This document shows, one piece after another, positions 1 to 7,741 of a stretch of 9,255 nucleotides of DNA. A model generated the notes under the pieces. It saw nothing but the letters and a program-made list of their open reading frames with translations. It was not told the origin of the DNA and searched no databases. Origin of the DNA: PVC group bacterium (lineage in GTDB: Bacteria; Verrucomicrobiota; Kiritimatiellia; CAIKKV01; PXCX01); the NCBI GenBank assembly GCA_003565195.1, contig PXCX01000127.1, positions 1 to 9,255 on the forward strand. Reading direction: 5' to 3'. Within the stretch, counting starts at the first letter, position 1. Every line of letters begins with the position of its first letter. The translations under genes were made by a program, and so were the position numbers.

Positions 1-269
1 CCGAACGGCTCGGTTTTCCGCCAGCCACACCGGATGCCCCGACCACCCGGGTGGTCACAGCCGACGGGCGCCATGTCGATGCCCGCCCCGTGATTCTGGA
101 GTCGGTAGATGTCGCCGGCCACACCGAACAAAATATCGCTGCCGTCATTTTGAAAGAATCACCGAGCGACCATGTCGACGGCCTGCTGGGAATGAGTTTT
201 TTACGCCGTTTTCATGTTTCGCTGGAAGGATCGGGCCGTCTGGTTTTACGCAGTTTGGATGCCTTTTAA
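1..269 (+). CDS. Retropepsin-like aspartyl protease, C-terminal part (5' end outside window)
   Basis: The open frame enters from the left edge (first full codon at base 3) and ends at TAA 267-269, leaving 89 visible residues. They read as the second half of a single-domain retropepsin-like (clan AA) protease. A strand follows 'TADG', then a 'VILESVDVAGH' strand, and then the conserved hydrophobic-hydrophobic-Gly element in 'DGLLGMSFLRRF', followed by a closing 'LVLRS' strand. In this family the catalytic Asp lies in an N-terminal D-T/S-G motif, which would be upstream of the window and cannot be checked. Bacterial members are often membrane-anchored or periplasmic and mostly uncharacterised. 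GTG at base 51 is an internal Val codon, not the start, because the frame continues upstream with family-like sequence ('ERLGF'). The gene ends 34 bp before trpE on the same strand and may be transcribed into it. The family call is fairly sure; the substrate is unknown. Confidence 0.78.
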   Translation, partial: ERLGFPPATPDAPTTRVVTADGRHVDARPVILESVDVAGHTEQNIAAVILKESPSDHVDGLLGMSFLRRFHVSLEGSGRLVLRSLDAF

Positions 270-303
270 AGGGCTCTAAACAACCCAAGGATACTTATCG
301 TAC

Positions 304-1752
304 ATGACCGAAAACGAATATCTCGCATTGACAGCCGATTACGACGTGATCCCGGTCTGTCGTGAAAGGTTGGCGGATCTTGACACGCCGGTCACCGTTT
401 TGCAACGGTTTCGCGATCGCGATAATGTCTTTCTGCTCGAGAGTATGGAAGGCGGCGAGAAATGGGGCCGCTATTCGATCATCGGCATTGATCCCGAACC
501 CTTGCTTACCGTAAAACATACAGGTGAACAGACCGGCGCATTCGAGGCCCTGCGAGATGTATATCGTGGTGTCCGCACGGCCGTGCTGCCCGGATTACCC
601 CGCTTTTTCGGTGGTATAGTCGGTTTTTTCGCGTACGAGGCATGCACTGAATTTGAGCGTTTACCGGCGCCTGCCGGCGATCCACGACAGCCGCCGGTCA
701 GCCGTTTTTTACGGGCCGACCGCTTAATTGTGTTCGATAACCTGAAACACACGGTTCGTCTGATTTACTGTTCGCATCCGCAACGCGATGGGGCGTCGCC
801 CGCGGCAGCCTATGCTTATGCCGTCAAACAGCTCGATGCCATGGAAGCGATGATGCAGCAATCGCCGGCGCCGGTCAGCGCTCCGGTCGTTGCGCCGGCG
901 ACGTTCGAATCCAACTTGTCCCGCGATGCCTTCATCGATCGGGTCCGCCGGGCGCGTGATTACATCATCGCCGGGGATGTTATCCAAGTGGTGATCAGCC
1001 GCCGTTTCAGCGCGCGCTGTTCTGTCGAACCGATCCAACTTTACCGGGCGCTACGTTTTTTAAATCCATCACCCTACACGTTTTTTCTCAAGATGGGCGA
1101 CCATGTACTGGTCGGGTCGTCCCCTGAAGTCATGGTTCGCCTGAGTAATCAGCGCGTTGAATTGCGACCGATTGCCGGCACACGACCGCGTGGTGCCGGC
1201 GAGCAACAGGACCGCGCCAACGCCGACGACTTGTTGTCGGACGAGAAGGAGAAAGCCGAACATGTCATGTTGGTCGATTTGGGGCGTAACGATCTGGGCC
1301 GCGTATCGCAACCCGGAAGTATCCAGGTTGATGAATACATGGTGATTGAACGCTACAGTCATGTGATGCATCTGGTCTCCCATGTACACGGCATATTGAG
1401 GCCGGAATTCGACGCGCTTGACGTCATGGCGGCAACGTTTCCGGCCGGAACCCTAAGCGGAGCACCAAAGATCCGGGCCATGGAAATCATCCATGAACTG
1501 GAACCCGGGCCACGTGGGGCTTACGGCGGTGCGCTGGGATACATCGGTTACGACGGAAACATGGATATGGCCATCACCATACGCACGCTGGAAGTTGCCA
1601 ACGAGACCATCAGTGTTCAGGCGGGTGCCGGCATTGTGTATGATTCCGATCCGGCATCCGAATACGACGAGACTTCGCATAAGGCACGCGCCATGCAGCA
1701 TGCGCTCGCGATGGTACGCAACGGGTTGCGTCCCCGCGACAGCGGTGCGTAA
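304..1752 (+). CDS. trpE: Anthranilate synthase component I (TrpE)
   Basis: This is the large subunit of anthranilate synthase, which converts chorismate to anthranilate using ammonia delivered by TrpG. It is the first committed step of tryptophan synthesis and is cytosolic. At 482 residues it has usual family length. The N-terminal domain carries 'LLES' (residues 44-47), the signature of the tryptophan feedback site, so the enzyme is probably inhibited by tryptophan. The C-terminal chorismate-binding domain has 'RPIAGTRPRG' (288-297), 'EHVMLVDLGRND' (319-330), 'FPAGTLSGAPK' (379-389), 'GAYGG' (405-409) and 'GAGIVYDSDP' (441-450), all intact. ATG 304 is supported by AAGGA at 287-291. It leads the trpEGDC run, with trpG starting 14 bp after its stop. 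Related chorismate enzymes such as PabB are less likely because of the LLES motif and the downstream trpD and trpC. Confidence 0.97.
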   Translation: MTENEYLALTADYDVIPVCRERLADLDTPVTVLQRFRDRDNVFLLESMEGGEKWGRYSIIGIDPEPLLTVKHTGEQTGAFEALRDVYRGVRTAVLPGLPRFFGGIVGFFAYEACTEFERLPAPAGDPRQPPVSRFLRADRLIVFDNLKHTVRLIYCSHPQRDGASPAAAYAYAVKQLDAMEAMMQQSPAPVSAPVVAPATFESNLSRDAFIDRVRRARDYIIAGDVIQVVISRRFSARCSVEPIQLYRALRFLNPSPYTFFLKMGDHVLVGSSPEVMVRLSNQRVELRPIAGTRPRGAGEQQDRANADDLLSDEKEKAEHVMLVDLGRNDLGRVSQPGSIQVDEYMVIERYSHVMHLVSHVHGILRPEFDALDVMAATFPAGTLSGAPKIRAMEIIHELEPGPRGAYGGALGYIGYDGNMDMAITIRTLEVANETISVQAGAGIVYDSDPASEYDETSHKARAMQHALAMVRNGLRPRDSGA

Positions 1753-1766
1753 CCGGGAAAATCACC

Positions 1767-2336
1767 ATGATTTTAATGATCGACAACTACGATTCATTCA
1801 GTTACAACTTGGTCCAGGCGTTGGCCGGAATGGATGCGCAGATCCGGGTGGAACGTAATGATGTAATCACAGTCGATGCCGCCCTGGCATTGCGGCCTTC
1901 GGCAATCATCATCTCGCCGGGTCCCGGCACCCCGGACAATGCCGGCATTTCGGTCGAGCTGATTCGTGCCGCGTCCGGCAAGATGCCGCTGCTCGGCGTC
2001 TGTCTTGGGCATCAGGCGTTGAGCATGGCTTTTGGCGGACGGATCATCGCCGCCGCGTCTATCATGCACGGAAAGTCAACTGCCGTCCACCATCATGGCG
2101 AGGGTCTGTACCGCGGATTACGTAATCCTTTTCCGGCCGGCCGCTACCATTCACTCGCCGTGGAACGTGCCAGTCTGCCCCGCGAACTGGTTATCGAGGC
2201 CGAAACCGAAGACGGCGAAATCATGGGGTTGCGCCACCATGATCACCCGAGTTACGGTGTTCAATTCCATCCCGAATCCGTTCTGACCCCCTTGGGTAAA
2301 CGCTTGCTGCGTAATTTCCTCGAGATGATTCACTGA
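1767..2336 (+). CDS. trpG: Anthranilate synthase component II, glutamine amidotransferase (TrpG)
   Basis: This is a class I glutamine amidotransferase subunit that hydrolyses glutamine and channels ammonia to TrpE. The 189 residues match the usual length of a stand-alone TrpG/PabA. It opens with 'MIDNYDSFSYNL' (4-15), typical of the family, followed by the oxyanion-loop motif 'SPGPGTP' (50-56). The nucleophile Cys79 lies in 'GVCLGHQ', and His168 and Glu170 in 'GVQFHPES' complete the catalytic triad. It is not fused to TrpE or TrpD, unlike in some bacteria. The Shine-Dalgarno is poor (GGGAAAA, about 1756-1762), so translation may be coupled to trpE, whose stop is 14 bp upstream. Sequence alone does not exclude that this subunit also serves p-aminobenzoate synthesis as PabA; the operon position argues that tryptophan is its main role. 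Confidence 0.95.
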   Translation: MILMIDNYDSFSYNLVQALAGMDAQIRVERNDVITVDAALALRPSAIIISPGPGTPDNAGISVELIRAASGKMPLLGVCLGHQALSMAFGGRIIAAASIMHGKSTAVHHHGEGLYRGLRNPFPAGRYHSLAVERASLPRELVIEAETEDGEIMGLRHHDHPSYGVQFHPESVLTPLGKRLLRNFLEMIH

Positions 2337-2342
2337 AAAACG

Positions 2343-2350
2343 AAGGAGAG
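2343..2350 (+). promoter_or_regulatory. Strong Shine-Dalgarno of trpD
   Basis: AAGGAGAG lies 8 bases before ATG 2359 and is the best ribosome-binding site in the trp run. It fixes the trpD start and suggests that trpD initiates independently, whereas trpG and trpC have weak or no visible sites. Confidence 0.8.
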
Positions 2351-2358
2351 ACTTCCGC

Positions 2359-3366
2359 ATGAAGGAATTACTGGAGAAATTGATTCAAAAACAAGATTTA
2401 ACCCGCAGCGAAACCGTGCATAGTTTCGACCACATCATGCAGGGACAAATGACCCCGGTACAGATCGCCGCCTTCCTGACGAGCTTGCGAATGAAAGGTG
2501 AATGCGTCGATGAAATCACCGGTGCGGCGCAATCGATGCGTGTTCATTCGGTTTACATCGATCCCGGTGGACAGACGGTCATAGACACCTGTGGCACCGG
2601 TGGCGATGGACGCAACACCTTTAACATTTCCACGACAGCCGCCTTCATCGCCGCCGGCGCCGGTGTCGTGGTTGCCAAACATGGTAATCGTGCCGTCACC
2701 AGCGGCTGCGGTTCCGCGGATGTTCTACAGGAACTGGGAGTTAACCTGGAGGTGCCCCCGGAGATCATCGAGGAATGTCTGCGCGAGATCGGGATTGGTT
2801 TCCTGTTCGCGCAGAAACTGCATCCGGCCATGAAATACGCCGCGCCCGTTCGCCGCGAAATGGGTATTCGGACAATATTCAACATTCTGGGTCCCTTAAC
2901 TAATCCGGCCGGCGCACGACGCCAAATCATCGGTGTTTTCGCGCCGCAACTAACCGAGCTGATGGCATCGGTCCTGCGTGAACTGGGTGCGAAACACGCA
3001 ATGGTCGTTCACGGTCATGACGGCCTGGACGAAATCAGCAGCATGACCCCGACCCGGATCAGCGAATTGCGTGACGGCACGGTGCGAACCTATGAATTCG
3101 ATCCGGAACCGTTACTCGAGTCACCACCGACGACGGACAAGGATCTGATGGGAGGCGATCCGGCGTGTAACGCGGCAATCACCGCCGCCATTCTTGACGG
3201 CAAGAAAGGGCCCTGCCGCGATATTGCCTGTCTCAACGCGGCCGCCGCCATTCTGGTCGCCGGCAAAGCGGAGCGAATCGAGGATGCGCTGGGCATCGCG
3301 CGGGAAGCTGTCGACAGCGGACGTGCCGCCGCCAAGTTGCAAAAATTGATTGAGCAGACGCGGTGA
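2359..3366 (+). CDS. trpD: Anthranilate phosphoribosyltransferase (TrpD)
   Basis: The enzyme transfers the phosphoribosyl group of PRPP to anthranilate, giving N-(5-phosphoribosyl)anthranilate, the second step of the pathway. The 335 residues are normal for the family. The helical N-terminal part is followed by the PRPP-binding glycine loop 'DTCGTGGDG' (76-84) and then 'NTFNIST' (86-92). 'KHGNRAVTS' (107-115) follows, then the anthranilate-site region 'HPAMKYAAPVRRE' (155-167), 'LGPLTNP' (177-183) and the metal-binding 'GHDGLDE' (219-225, with Asp224 and Glu225). All are intact. Nucleoside phosphorylases share this fold but not this set of motifs or neighbours. The last codons overlap the trpC start by 4 bases (GTGA), which points to translational coupling. 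Confidence 0.97.
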   Translation: MKELLEKLIQKQDLTRSETVHSFDHIMQGQMTPVQIAAFLTSLRMKGECVDEITGAAQSMRVHSVYIDPGGQTVIDTCGTGGDGRNTFNISTTAAFIAAGAGVVVAKHGNRAVTSGCGSADVLQELGVNLEVPPEIIEECLREIGIGFLFAQKLHPAMKYAAPVRREMGIRTIFNILGPLTNPAGARRQIIGVFAPQLTELMASVLRELGAKHAMVVHGHDGLDEISSMTPTRISELRDGTVRTYEFDPEPLLESPPTTDKDLMGGDPACNAAITAAILDGKKGPCRDIACLNAAAAILVAGKAERIEDALGIAREAVDSGRAAAKLQKLIEQTR

Positions 3367-4148
3367 ATATTCTGCACGAAATCATTGAACGGCGTCGCGA
3401 GGACATCAAGACCGCCCGCCGGCTCCAGCCTGCCGCGGCGCTACAGACGATCGCTGCACAGCGTCAACACCGCTCGTTACGCGAAAAATTGCTCGATCCG
3501 GATCAGCGCACTGCGCGGATCATCGCCGAGATTAAACGTGCCAGTCCATCCGCTGGCATGATCCGTCCCGACCTATCCGTCCCGGATTTGGCATGCGAAT
3601 ACCGGGATCACGGCGCCACGGCGCTTTCGATCCTTACCGAACCACACTATTTTATGGGATCGGATACGGATATCCATGCCATTAGAGACAAGATCCGCCT
3701 GCCAATCCTGCGTAAGGATTTCATCGTCGACGAGTATCAGGTCATTGAAACAGCGGCCATCGGCGCCGATGTTCTGTTACTGATCGTTGCCGTCCTGAAT
3801 CCTATACTGTTACGCGACCTGCTGCAAACCGCCGTTGCCTGCGGTCTGGAAACCTTGATCGAAGTCCATGACGAAAAGGAACTGGACACGATCCTGGCTC
3901 TGGATCATCCCGAAATGCTTATCGGTGTCAACAGTCGCAACCTCAAAACGCTGGAAACCGATCTGTCAGTTGCCCATCGATTGGCCGACCGGATTCCCGC
4001 CGGCATGCTTGCGGTTGCGGAAAGCGGTATCCGCCATGCAACCGAAATCCAGGCACTGCAACGTCGGGGTTACCGTGGATTTCTCGTCGGTGAAAGCTTG
4101 CTTAAAAGCGGGAATCCCGGCGAGAACCTAAGTGCCCTGTTTAATTGA
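3363..4148 (+). CDS. trpC: Indole-3-glycerol phosphate synthase (TrpC)
   Basis: The enzyme cyclises and decarboxylates 1-(o-carboxyphenylamino)-1-deoxyribulose-5-phosphate to indole-3-glycerol phosphate. It is a 261-residue TIM barrel of standard length with no fused TrpF domain. Family catalytic residues are visible in order: Glu56 and Lys58 in 'IAEIKRASPSAG', Lys118 in 'LRKDFI', Glu166 in 'LIEVHD', Asn189 in 'GVNSRNL' and Glu219 in 'AVAESGI'. The C-terminal phosphate-binding loop is 'GFLVGESLL'. The start is GTG 3363, inside the trpD stop region (GTGA overlap). It has no clear Shine-Dalgarno of its own, but the N-terminus 'MNILHEIIERRRED' is typical of the family, which supports this start. 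It is the last gene of the run: the next gene is convergent, so trpF, trpB and trpA do not follow. Confidence 0.97.
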   Translation: MNILHEIIERRREDIKTARRLQPAAALQTIAAQRQHRSLREKLLDPDQRTARIIAEIKRASPSAGMIRPDLSVPDLACEYRDHGATALSILTEPHYFMGSDTDIHAIRDKIRLPILRKDFIVDEYQVIETAAIGADVLLLIVAVLNPILLRDLLQTAVACGLETLIEVHDEKELDTILALDHPEMLIGVNSRNLKTLETDLSVAHRLADRIPAGMLAVAESGIRHATEIQALQRRGYRGFLVGESLLKSGNPGENLSALFN

Positions 4149-4152
4149 AATG

Positions 4153-4189
4153 GCCGCACCGGAATCGCCCGCGGCGTTAAGGCTTAACG
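4153..4189. terminator. Possible terminator hairpins at the convergent gene junction
   Basis: Two adjacent inverted repeats sit between the trpC stop (4146-4148) and the end of the convergent lipoprotein gene. The first is GCCGC (4153-4157) with GCGGC (4171-4175) around a 13-base loop. The second is CGTTAA (4175-4180) with TTAACG (4184-4189) around a 3-base loop, and it includes the lipoprotein stop codon. Neither is followed by a T-run on either strand, so a classic intrinsic terminator is not shown. Position is the main argument. Confidence 0.3.
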
Positions 4190-6048
4190 TCAGGATTGTC
4201 CGGTGTTTCGGTCAGTAAACGAGTTCCATCGGTCAGCTTGATCACGTCGATCGTATCGGCTTTACGCACACGCGTTTCGTCATCAGCATCGGGCTGAAAT
4301 ATATAGAGCGGAACATGTGGTGATATCCCGAATAATCTGCGAATGGTACCAACGGTGGCTTCGGGTTCGTGCCAGAACATGAACTTATCATCCAGGTAGG
4401 CCCGATAAACAACACGGGGGGATTCTTCTAGGATCGCCGCCGCTTTCTCCAATTGTTCGGTTTCCCGGGATATACGTGCCGCAATACGCTCATCGGAACC
4501 GGTTCGTTCCGCGGCAACGGCAAGCTGTTCCCCGGCCTTCGCCATGATTTCAAGCGTGTATACTTTTTGGGGCGCCGGTAAGTTCCTATCCTGTTGAAAA
4601 TAAGGCGTTTCGAACATCGCTCGTTCCAATGTCTTGTAGTATGCGAACATCTCCTGCGCCGCCGGCCCGAAAAGATGGGCACAGGCTTCCAGCAAAACGT
4701 CATCGGGATCGATCGACGGATCCCAAAGAGTACGCGCCCCGATATAATAAAGCGGCCAACGGATCAACCAGTCGTCATCCAGCGCGTCATCGGTTTCAAT
4801 ATCCACATAACGAACGTCATAGCGATGCCAGTAGCGGGCATTACGAACGGTTGTCTCCAAGGCAATCCAGGGAAGATCATGCCATTCCGGGTGGAGGGTG
4901 CCCGGCATCCAGTAGTCATGAATGCCCAAGGTGACTCCGGTATCATGCCAGCCATGGAAACGTTGGCGAATCCATGCCTGGTTTTTCAAAAACCCATCCA
5001 TTTCGGGCGTATCCGGTGCGTCCCAGGGTGTGATCCTGTTGCCTTCATGAGCGAAAAAAACCGTCACCTCAGGGGCGATCTCCAACGCCGTATCCGGCGG
5101 CGGTGCATGCGTCAATCCGCCCACGCATAAACCGATCGCAAAACGATCTTCATAAACTGGACGCAAACCGTCGGCGATACGTGTGGCAAAAAACAATCCT
5201 TGTGCGCCGGGATTACCGATTGCGCGCGTATGTTGCGTGTCAGGCCATCCATAGGTATCGTTTAGGCTTATATCGAAATACAGGAATTCCCGCTGGCCCT
5301 CTAAACGCGCTTTGAATTGTTGCACGACATGTTCGATCACTTCTGGATGACAAATATCCGGCTGTCCCGCATCGAACCAATCGGGATACTCGGCTCGCAA
5401 TTTACGCGGTACAAGCGTATTCAAGGTATATGTCTCGCGCGGCAACGCGCCGCCCAGACGCCAGGCCCGGCCAACCGCGCTTTGCGGCGCCACAGCGCGA
5501 ATCCGGCGCAAATCAAACGCCGCCGTTTTCCTGACATCAATATCCGGAACCCGCAGATGGTTCACGCGGGGAATAACCTGCCAATCCGGATCAGAAGCAT
5601 ACCAACCGCATCCCCAACGCTGCAGCAGGTCATAAACGGCATAAATCGAACCTTCGCGGCCACCGCCGTCATTGCCTGCCAAGACAACGATCCGGCCCCG
5701 ACGACGGATCACGTATTGATCGTTTTCCGAAGGATTCCGCGGTATCTGAACGCCCATACCGTCTGCGATCGCGGTAGAGCCAACCGCCAAAAGAGTTCCA
5801 TCGGCAGGTGCCTCGCTTTCAGCAACGATCGCCAGGGTTTGACCCGTCATTTGCGCAATTACATCACGTAAAATTTCAGCCGCTTGCTCTGCTGTCGCGG
5901 AGGGTGTATCCGCGACCACAATGGTCGCACCAGACTGCGCGTCGCGTACCACAAACGGATCTCCCCGCAAACCAGCGCAACCGGATGCCAGCAGCAGCAT
6001 GGCAAGCGCGCCCAGCAGGACAACCGTTTTTTTTGGCAATCGAATCAC
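4177..6048 (-). CDS. Secreted lipoprotein of the DUF4838 / alpha-glucuronidase-N-like type
   Basis: This 623-residue protein has a lipoprotein signal peptide: basic 'RLPKK', a hydrophobic stretch, then 'LLASGC' with Cys24 as the lipidation site and Ala at +2, which suggests the outer membrane. Residues about 40-165 resemble the non-catalytic N-terminal domain of GH67-like and GH20-like enzymes ('AEQAAEILRDVI', 'LLAVGS', 'GREGSIYAVYDLLQRWGCGWY'). Residues about 175-475 match the general pattern of DUF4838 ('FDISLNDTYGW', 'APEVTVFFAHEG', 'HDYWMPGTLHPEW', 'TLWDPSIDPDDVL'), which is thought to be a carbohydrate-active fold. The tail (about 500-623) is helical, then less clear. A role in binding or breaking polysaccharide at the cell surface is inferred; no substrate can be named. 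The start is GTG 6046-6048 with no good Shine-Dalgarno, 19 bp after the asnB stop, so it is probably cotranscribed with asnB. The fold-level call is moderately sure from memory of the family. Confidence 0.75.
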   Translation of the reverse strand: MIRLPKKTVVLLGALAMLLLASGCAGLRGDPFVVRDAQSGATIVVADTPSATAEQAAEILRDVIAQMTGQTLAIVAESEAPADGTLLAVGSTAIADGMGVQIPRNPSENDQYVIRRRGRIVVLAGNDGGGREGSIYAVYDLLQRWGCGWYASDPDWQVIPRVNHLRVPDIDVRKTAAFDLRRIRAVAPQSAVGRAWRLGGALPRETYTLNTLVPRKLRAEYPDWFDAGQPDICHPEVIEHVVQQFKARLEGQREFLYFDISLNDTYGWPDTQHTRAIGNPGAQGLFFATRIADGLRPVYEDRFAIGLCVGGLTHAPPPDTALEIAPEVTVFFAHEGNRITPWDAPDTPEMDGFLKNQAWIRQRFHGWHDTGVTLGIHDYWMPGTLHPEWHDLPWIALETTVRNARYWHRYDVRYVDIETDDALDDDWLIRWPLYYIGARTLWDPSIDPDDVLLEACAHLFGPAAQEMFAYYKTLERAMFETPYFQQDRNLPAPQKVYTLEIMAKAGEQLAVAAERTGSDERIAARISRETEQLEKAAAILEESPRVVYRAYLDDKFMFWHEPEATVGTIRRLFGISPHVPLYIFQPDADDETRVRKADTIDVIKLTDGTRLLTETPDNPDVKP

Positions 6049-6067
6049 GTTAAACCGTATTTAGCAT

Positions 6068-7600
6068 TCACCCTGACCGGACATCCGCCGGCCGTTCATA
6101 GATGCGATCGGCCTGCCAGCGACCTACGTTATCCAAAACAACCGACGGATCCGCGTACGCTTCACACAAGAGTTTGTGATAGACGCCCTCCTCGCGATTT
6201 CGGATGCCATCCTGAACGTGGATCGCGGCATAACCATTGGCTGCTTCCGGATCCATGAAATCCTTGCTGATATCCGCAAGCACATCGCTGGTTCCGCTGC
6301 CTTCGTCAAACTGTTGTTTTTCTCTCCAGACGATTTCCTGAGGCAACAGATCTTCAAATGCTTTACGCAGAACCCACTTCTCGACCCGCTTGCCTTTTGA
6401 ATCGGTATATATTTTAAGTTTTGCCGGAATGCGTTGACCCAGTTCGATCATATCGAGATCCAGGAAAGGCACTCTGCCTTCAATCGCGTGTGCCATGGTA
6501 AGGCGGTCGACCCGTTGGAGATTGATATTATGAAGTGACGCAACGCTGCGATACAGCTCTTCATGCAGGGGCATCGTATCGTCAAAATCCTTGTGATACG
6601 CGTAGCCGCCGAACAATTCGTCGGCACCCTCCCCCGTCAGAATCACCTTAACGTGTGCCGATGCCAGCCGCGACACGAAATGACAAGGAACCGCACTTCT
6701 GACCAAATCCTGATCGAATGACTCCAGAGAAAAAACGATATCCGGCAGAGTACGCTTTATCTCGTCCAGGGACAACACGTATTCGTGATGGATACTGTCG
6801 ATGTGTTCCGCCACCCGGCGTGCTGCTTCAAGGTCCGCACTGCCTTCAAGGCCCACGGAAAATGTATGCAGCTCGGACATATGCGCACGGGCAATGGCTG
6901 CTATAATGCTGCTGTCAAGCCCGCCGGAAAGAAAGGCACCCAACGGAACATCGCTCATCAACCGTTTCCCGACCGACCGCTCCAACGTTTCCCGGATCAC
7001 CCTGCACCAGTCCTCGACCGACCGCTCTTCGGGCTCTGCCTTTGGTATGTCACGGTATTTGTGGAACCCGGTTCCCGAATGGAAATAGGTCCCCGGAGGA
7101 AATTCCCTGACGTTGCCGGCCCGTCCGGAAAGCGCTTTAAGCTCCGACGCAAAGACGATTCGGTCTCCTGAATCGCCGTAATAAAGGGGCTTGATACCCA
7201 CCGTATCGCGCGCCGCAAAAAAGTCCATGCCATCCGTCAGGATAAATGCAAACATACCATCCAGAAAATTAACCATCCCATGGTTGGCATCCTCGTACAG
7301 ATGCAACGCGACTTCGCTGTCGCTCGAGGTACTGAAAGTATGCACGCCGGAAAGCTCATCTTTAAGTTGCGAAAAATTGTAAAATTCGCCGTTGGCGATC
7401 ATCGCGATGTCTTTGGATTCATTGAAAAGGGGCTGACATCCGCCCTCCGGATCCATAATCGAAAGGCGACGATGACCAAGCGTCGCGTTAGAAAACGAGG
7501 TCATTCCTTCGGCGTCGGGTCCACGATGAATCAGACGGTTCATCATAAGCCGGGTCAAATTTTGATCATCTTTACCCCATACGGCAGTGATTCCGCACAT
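6068..7600 (-). CDS. asnB: Asparagine synthetase (glutamine-hydrolysing)
   Basis: It makes asparagine from aspartate, ATP and glutamine in the cytosol, through a beta-aspartyl-AMP intermediate. The N-terminal class II amidotransferase domain starts with the catalytic Cys2 ('MCGI') after Met removal, and has 'HRGPDAEG' (25-32), 'HRRLSIMD' (43-50) and 'NGEFYN' (70-75). The synthetase domain has the ATP pyrophosphatase loop 'SGGLDSS' (225-231), 'GEGADELFGGY' (323-333), then 'EGRVPFLD' and 'KQQFDEGSG'. All key motifs are intact. At 510 residues it is somewhat shorter than the Escherichia coli enzyme but within the range of AsnB-type proteins. ATG 7598-7600 is fixed by the Cys2 requirement and by AAAGGA 6 bases upstream. 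It is first in a probable two-gene unit with the downstream lipoprotein. Related amidotransferases that modify other carboxylates cannot be fully excluded, but the motif set favours asparagine synthesis. Confidence 0.93.
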   Translation of the reverse strand: MCGITAVWGKDDQNLTRLMMNRLIHRGPDAEGMTSFSNATLGHRRLSIMDPEGGCQPLFNESKDIAMIANGEFYNFSQLKDELSGVHTFSTSSDSEVALHLYEDANHGMVNFLDGMFAFILTDGMDFFAARDTVGIKPLYYGDSGDRIVFASELKALSGRAGNVREFPPGTYFHSGTGFHKYRDIPKAEPEERSVEDWCRVIRETLERSVGKRLMSDVPLGAFLSGGLDSSIIAAIARAHMSELHTFSVGLEGSADLEAARRVAEHIDSIHHEYVLSLDEIKRTLPDIVFSLESFDQDLVRSAVPCHFVSRLASAHVKVILTGEGADELFGGYAYHKDFDDTMPLHEELYRSVASLHNINLQRVDRLTMAHAIEGRVPFLDLDMIELGQRIPAKLKIYTDSKGKRVEKWVLRKAFEDLLPQEIVWREKQQFDEGSGTSDVLADISKDFMDPEAANGYAAIHVQDGIRNREEGVYHKLLCEAYADPSVVLDNVGRWQADRIYERPADVRSG

Positions 7601-7606
7601 GACATA

Positions 7607-7612
7607 TCCTTT
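7607..7612 (-). promoter_or_regulatory. Shine-Dalgarno of asnB
   Basis: On the minus strand AAAGGA ends 6 bases before the asnB ATG. It is purine-rich and well spaced, and it supports the start that places Cys at residue 2. Confidence 0.75.
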
Positions 7613-7645
7613 CCTTTATGTTTTGAGTTGAGGGTTTTAACGCGA

Positions 7646-7665
7646 TTAAGGTTTTAGCTCCTTAA
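7646..7665. repeat. Inverted repeat upstream of asnB, possible operator
   Basis: TTAAGG (7646-7651) and CCTTAA (7660-7665) form a perfect 6-bp inverted repeat with an 8-base spacer, 46 bp upstream of the asnB start. It could be a regulator site or part of an mRNA hairpin in the 5' leader. No T-run follows, so it is not an obvious terminator. At this length chance occurrence is possible. Confidence 0.3.
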
Positions 7666-7741
7666 ACCGTGACAAACCAGCGTGCATGCCCGGGTCTGCG
7701 CACAATGTCTATAAAAATTATGGCAGCGGGATCGATTTGGA

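Noticed and set aside
270..303. Search for a trp leader peptide or attenuator before trpE
   Set aside because: The gap is only 34 bp, with no tandem Trp codons and no hairpin pair.
4594..5871. Long plus-strand frames at 4594-5130 (178 codons) and 5317-5871 (184 codons)
   Set aside because: They lie antisense to the lipoprotein gene, whose signal peptide and domain pattern are convincing. Their translations are rich in Arg, His and Pro and resemble no family; they are shadows of the codon bias.
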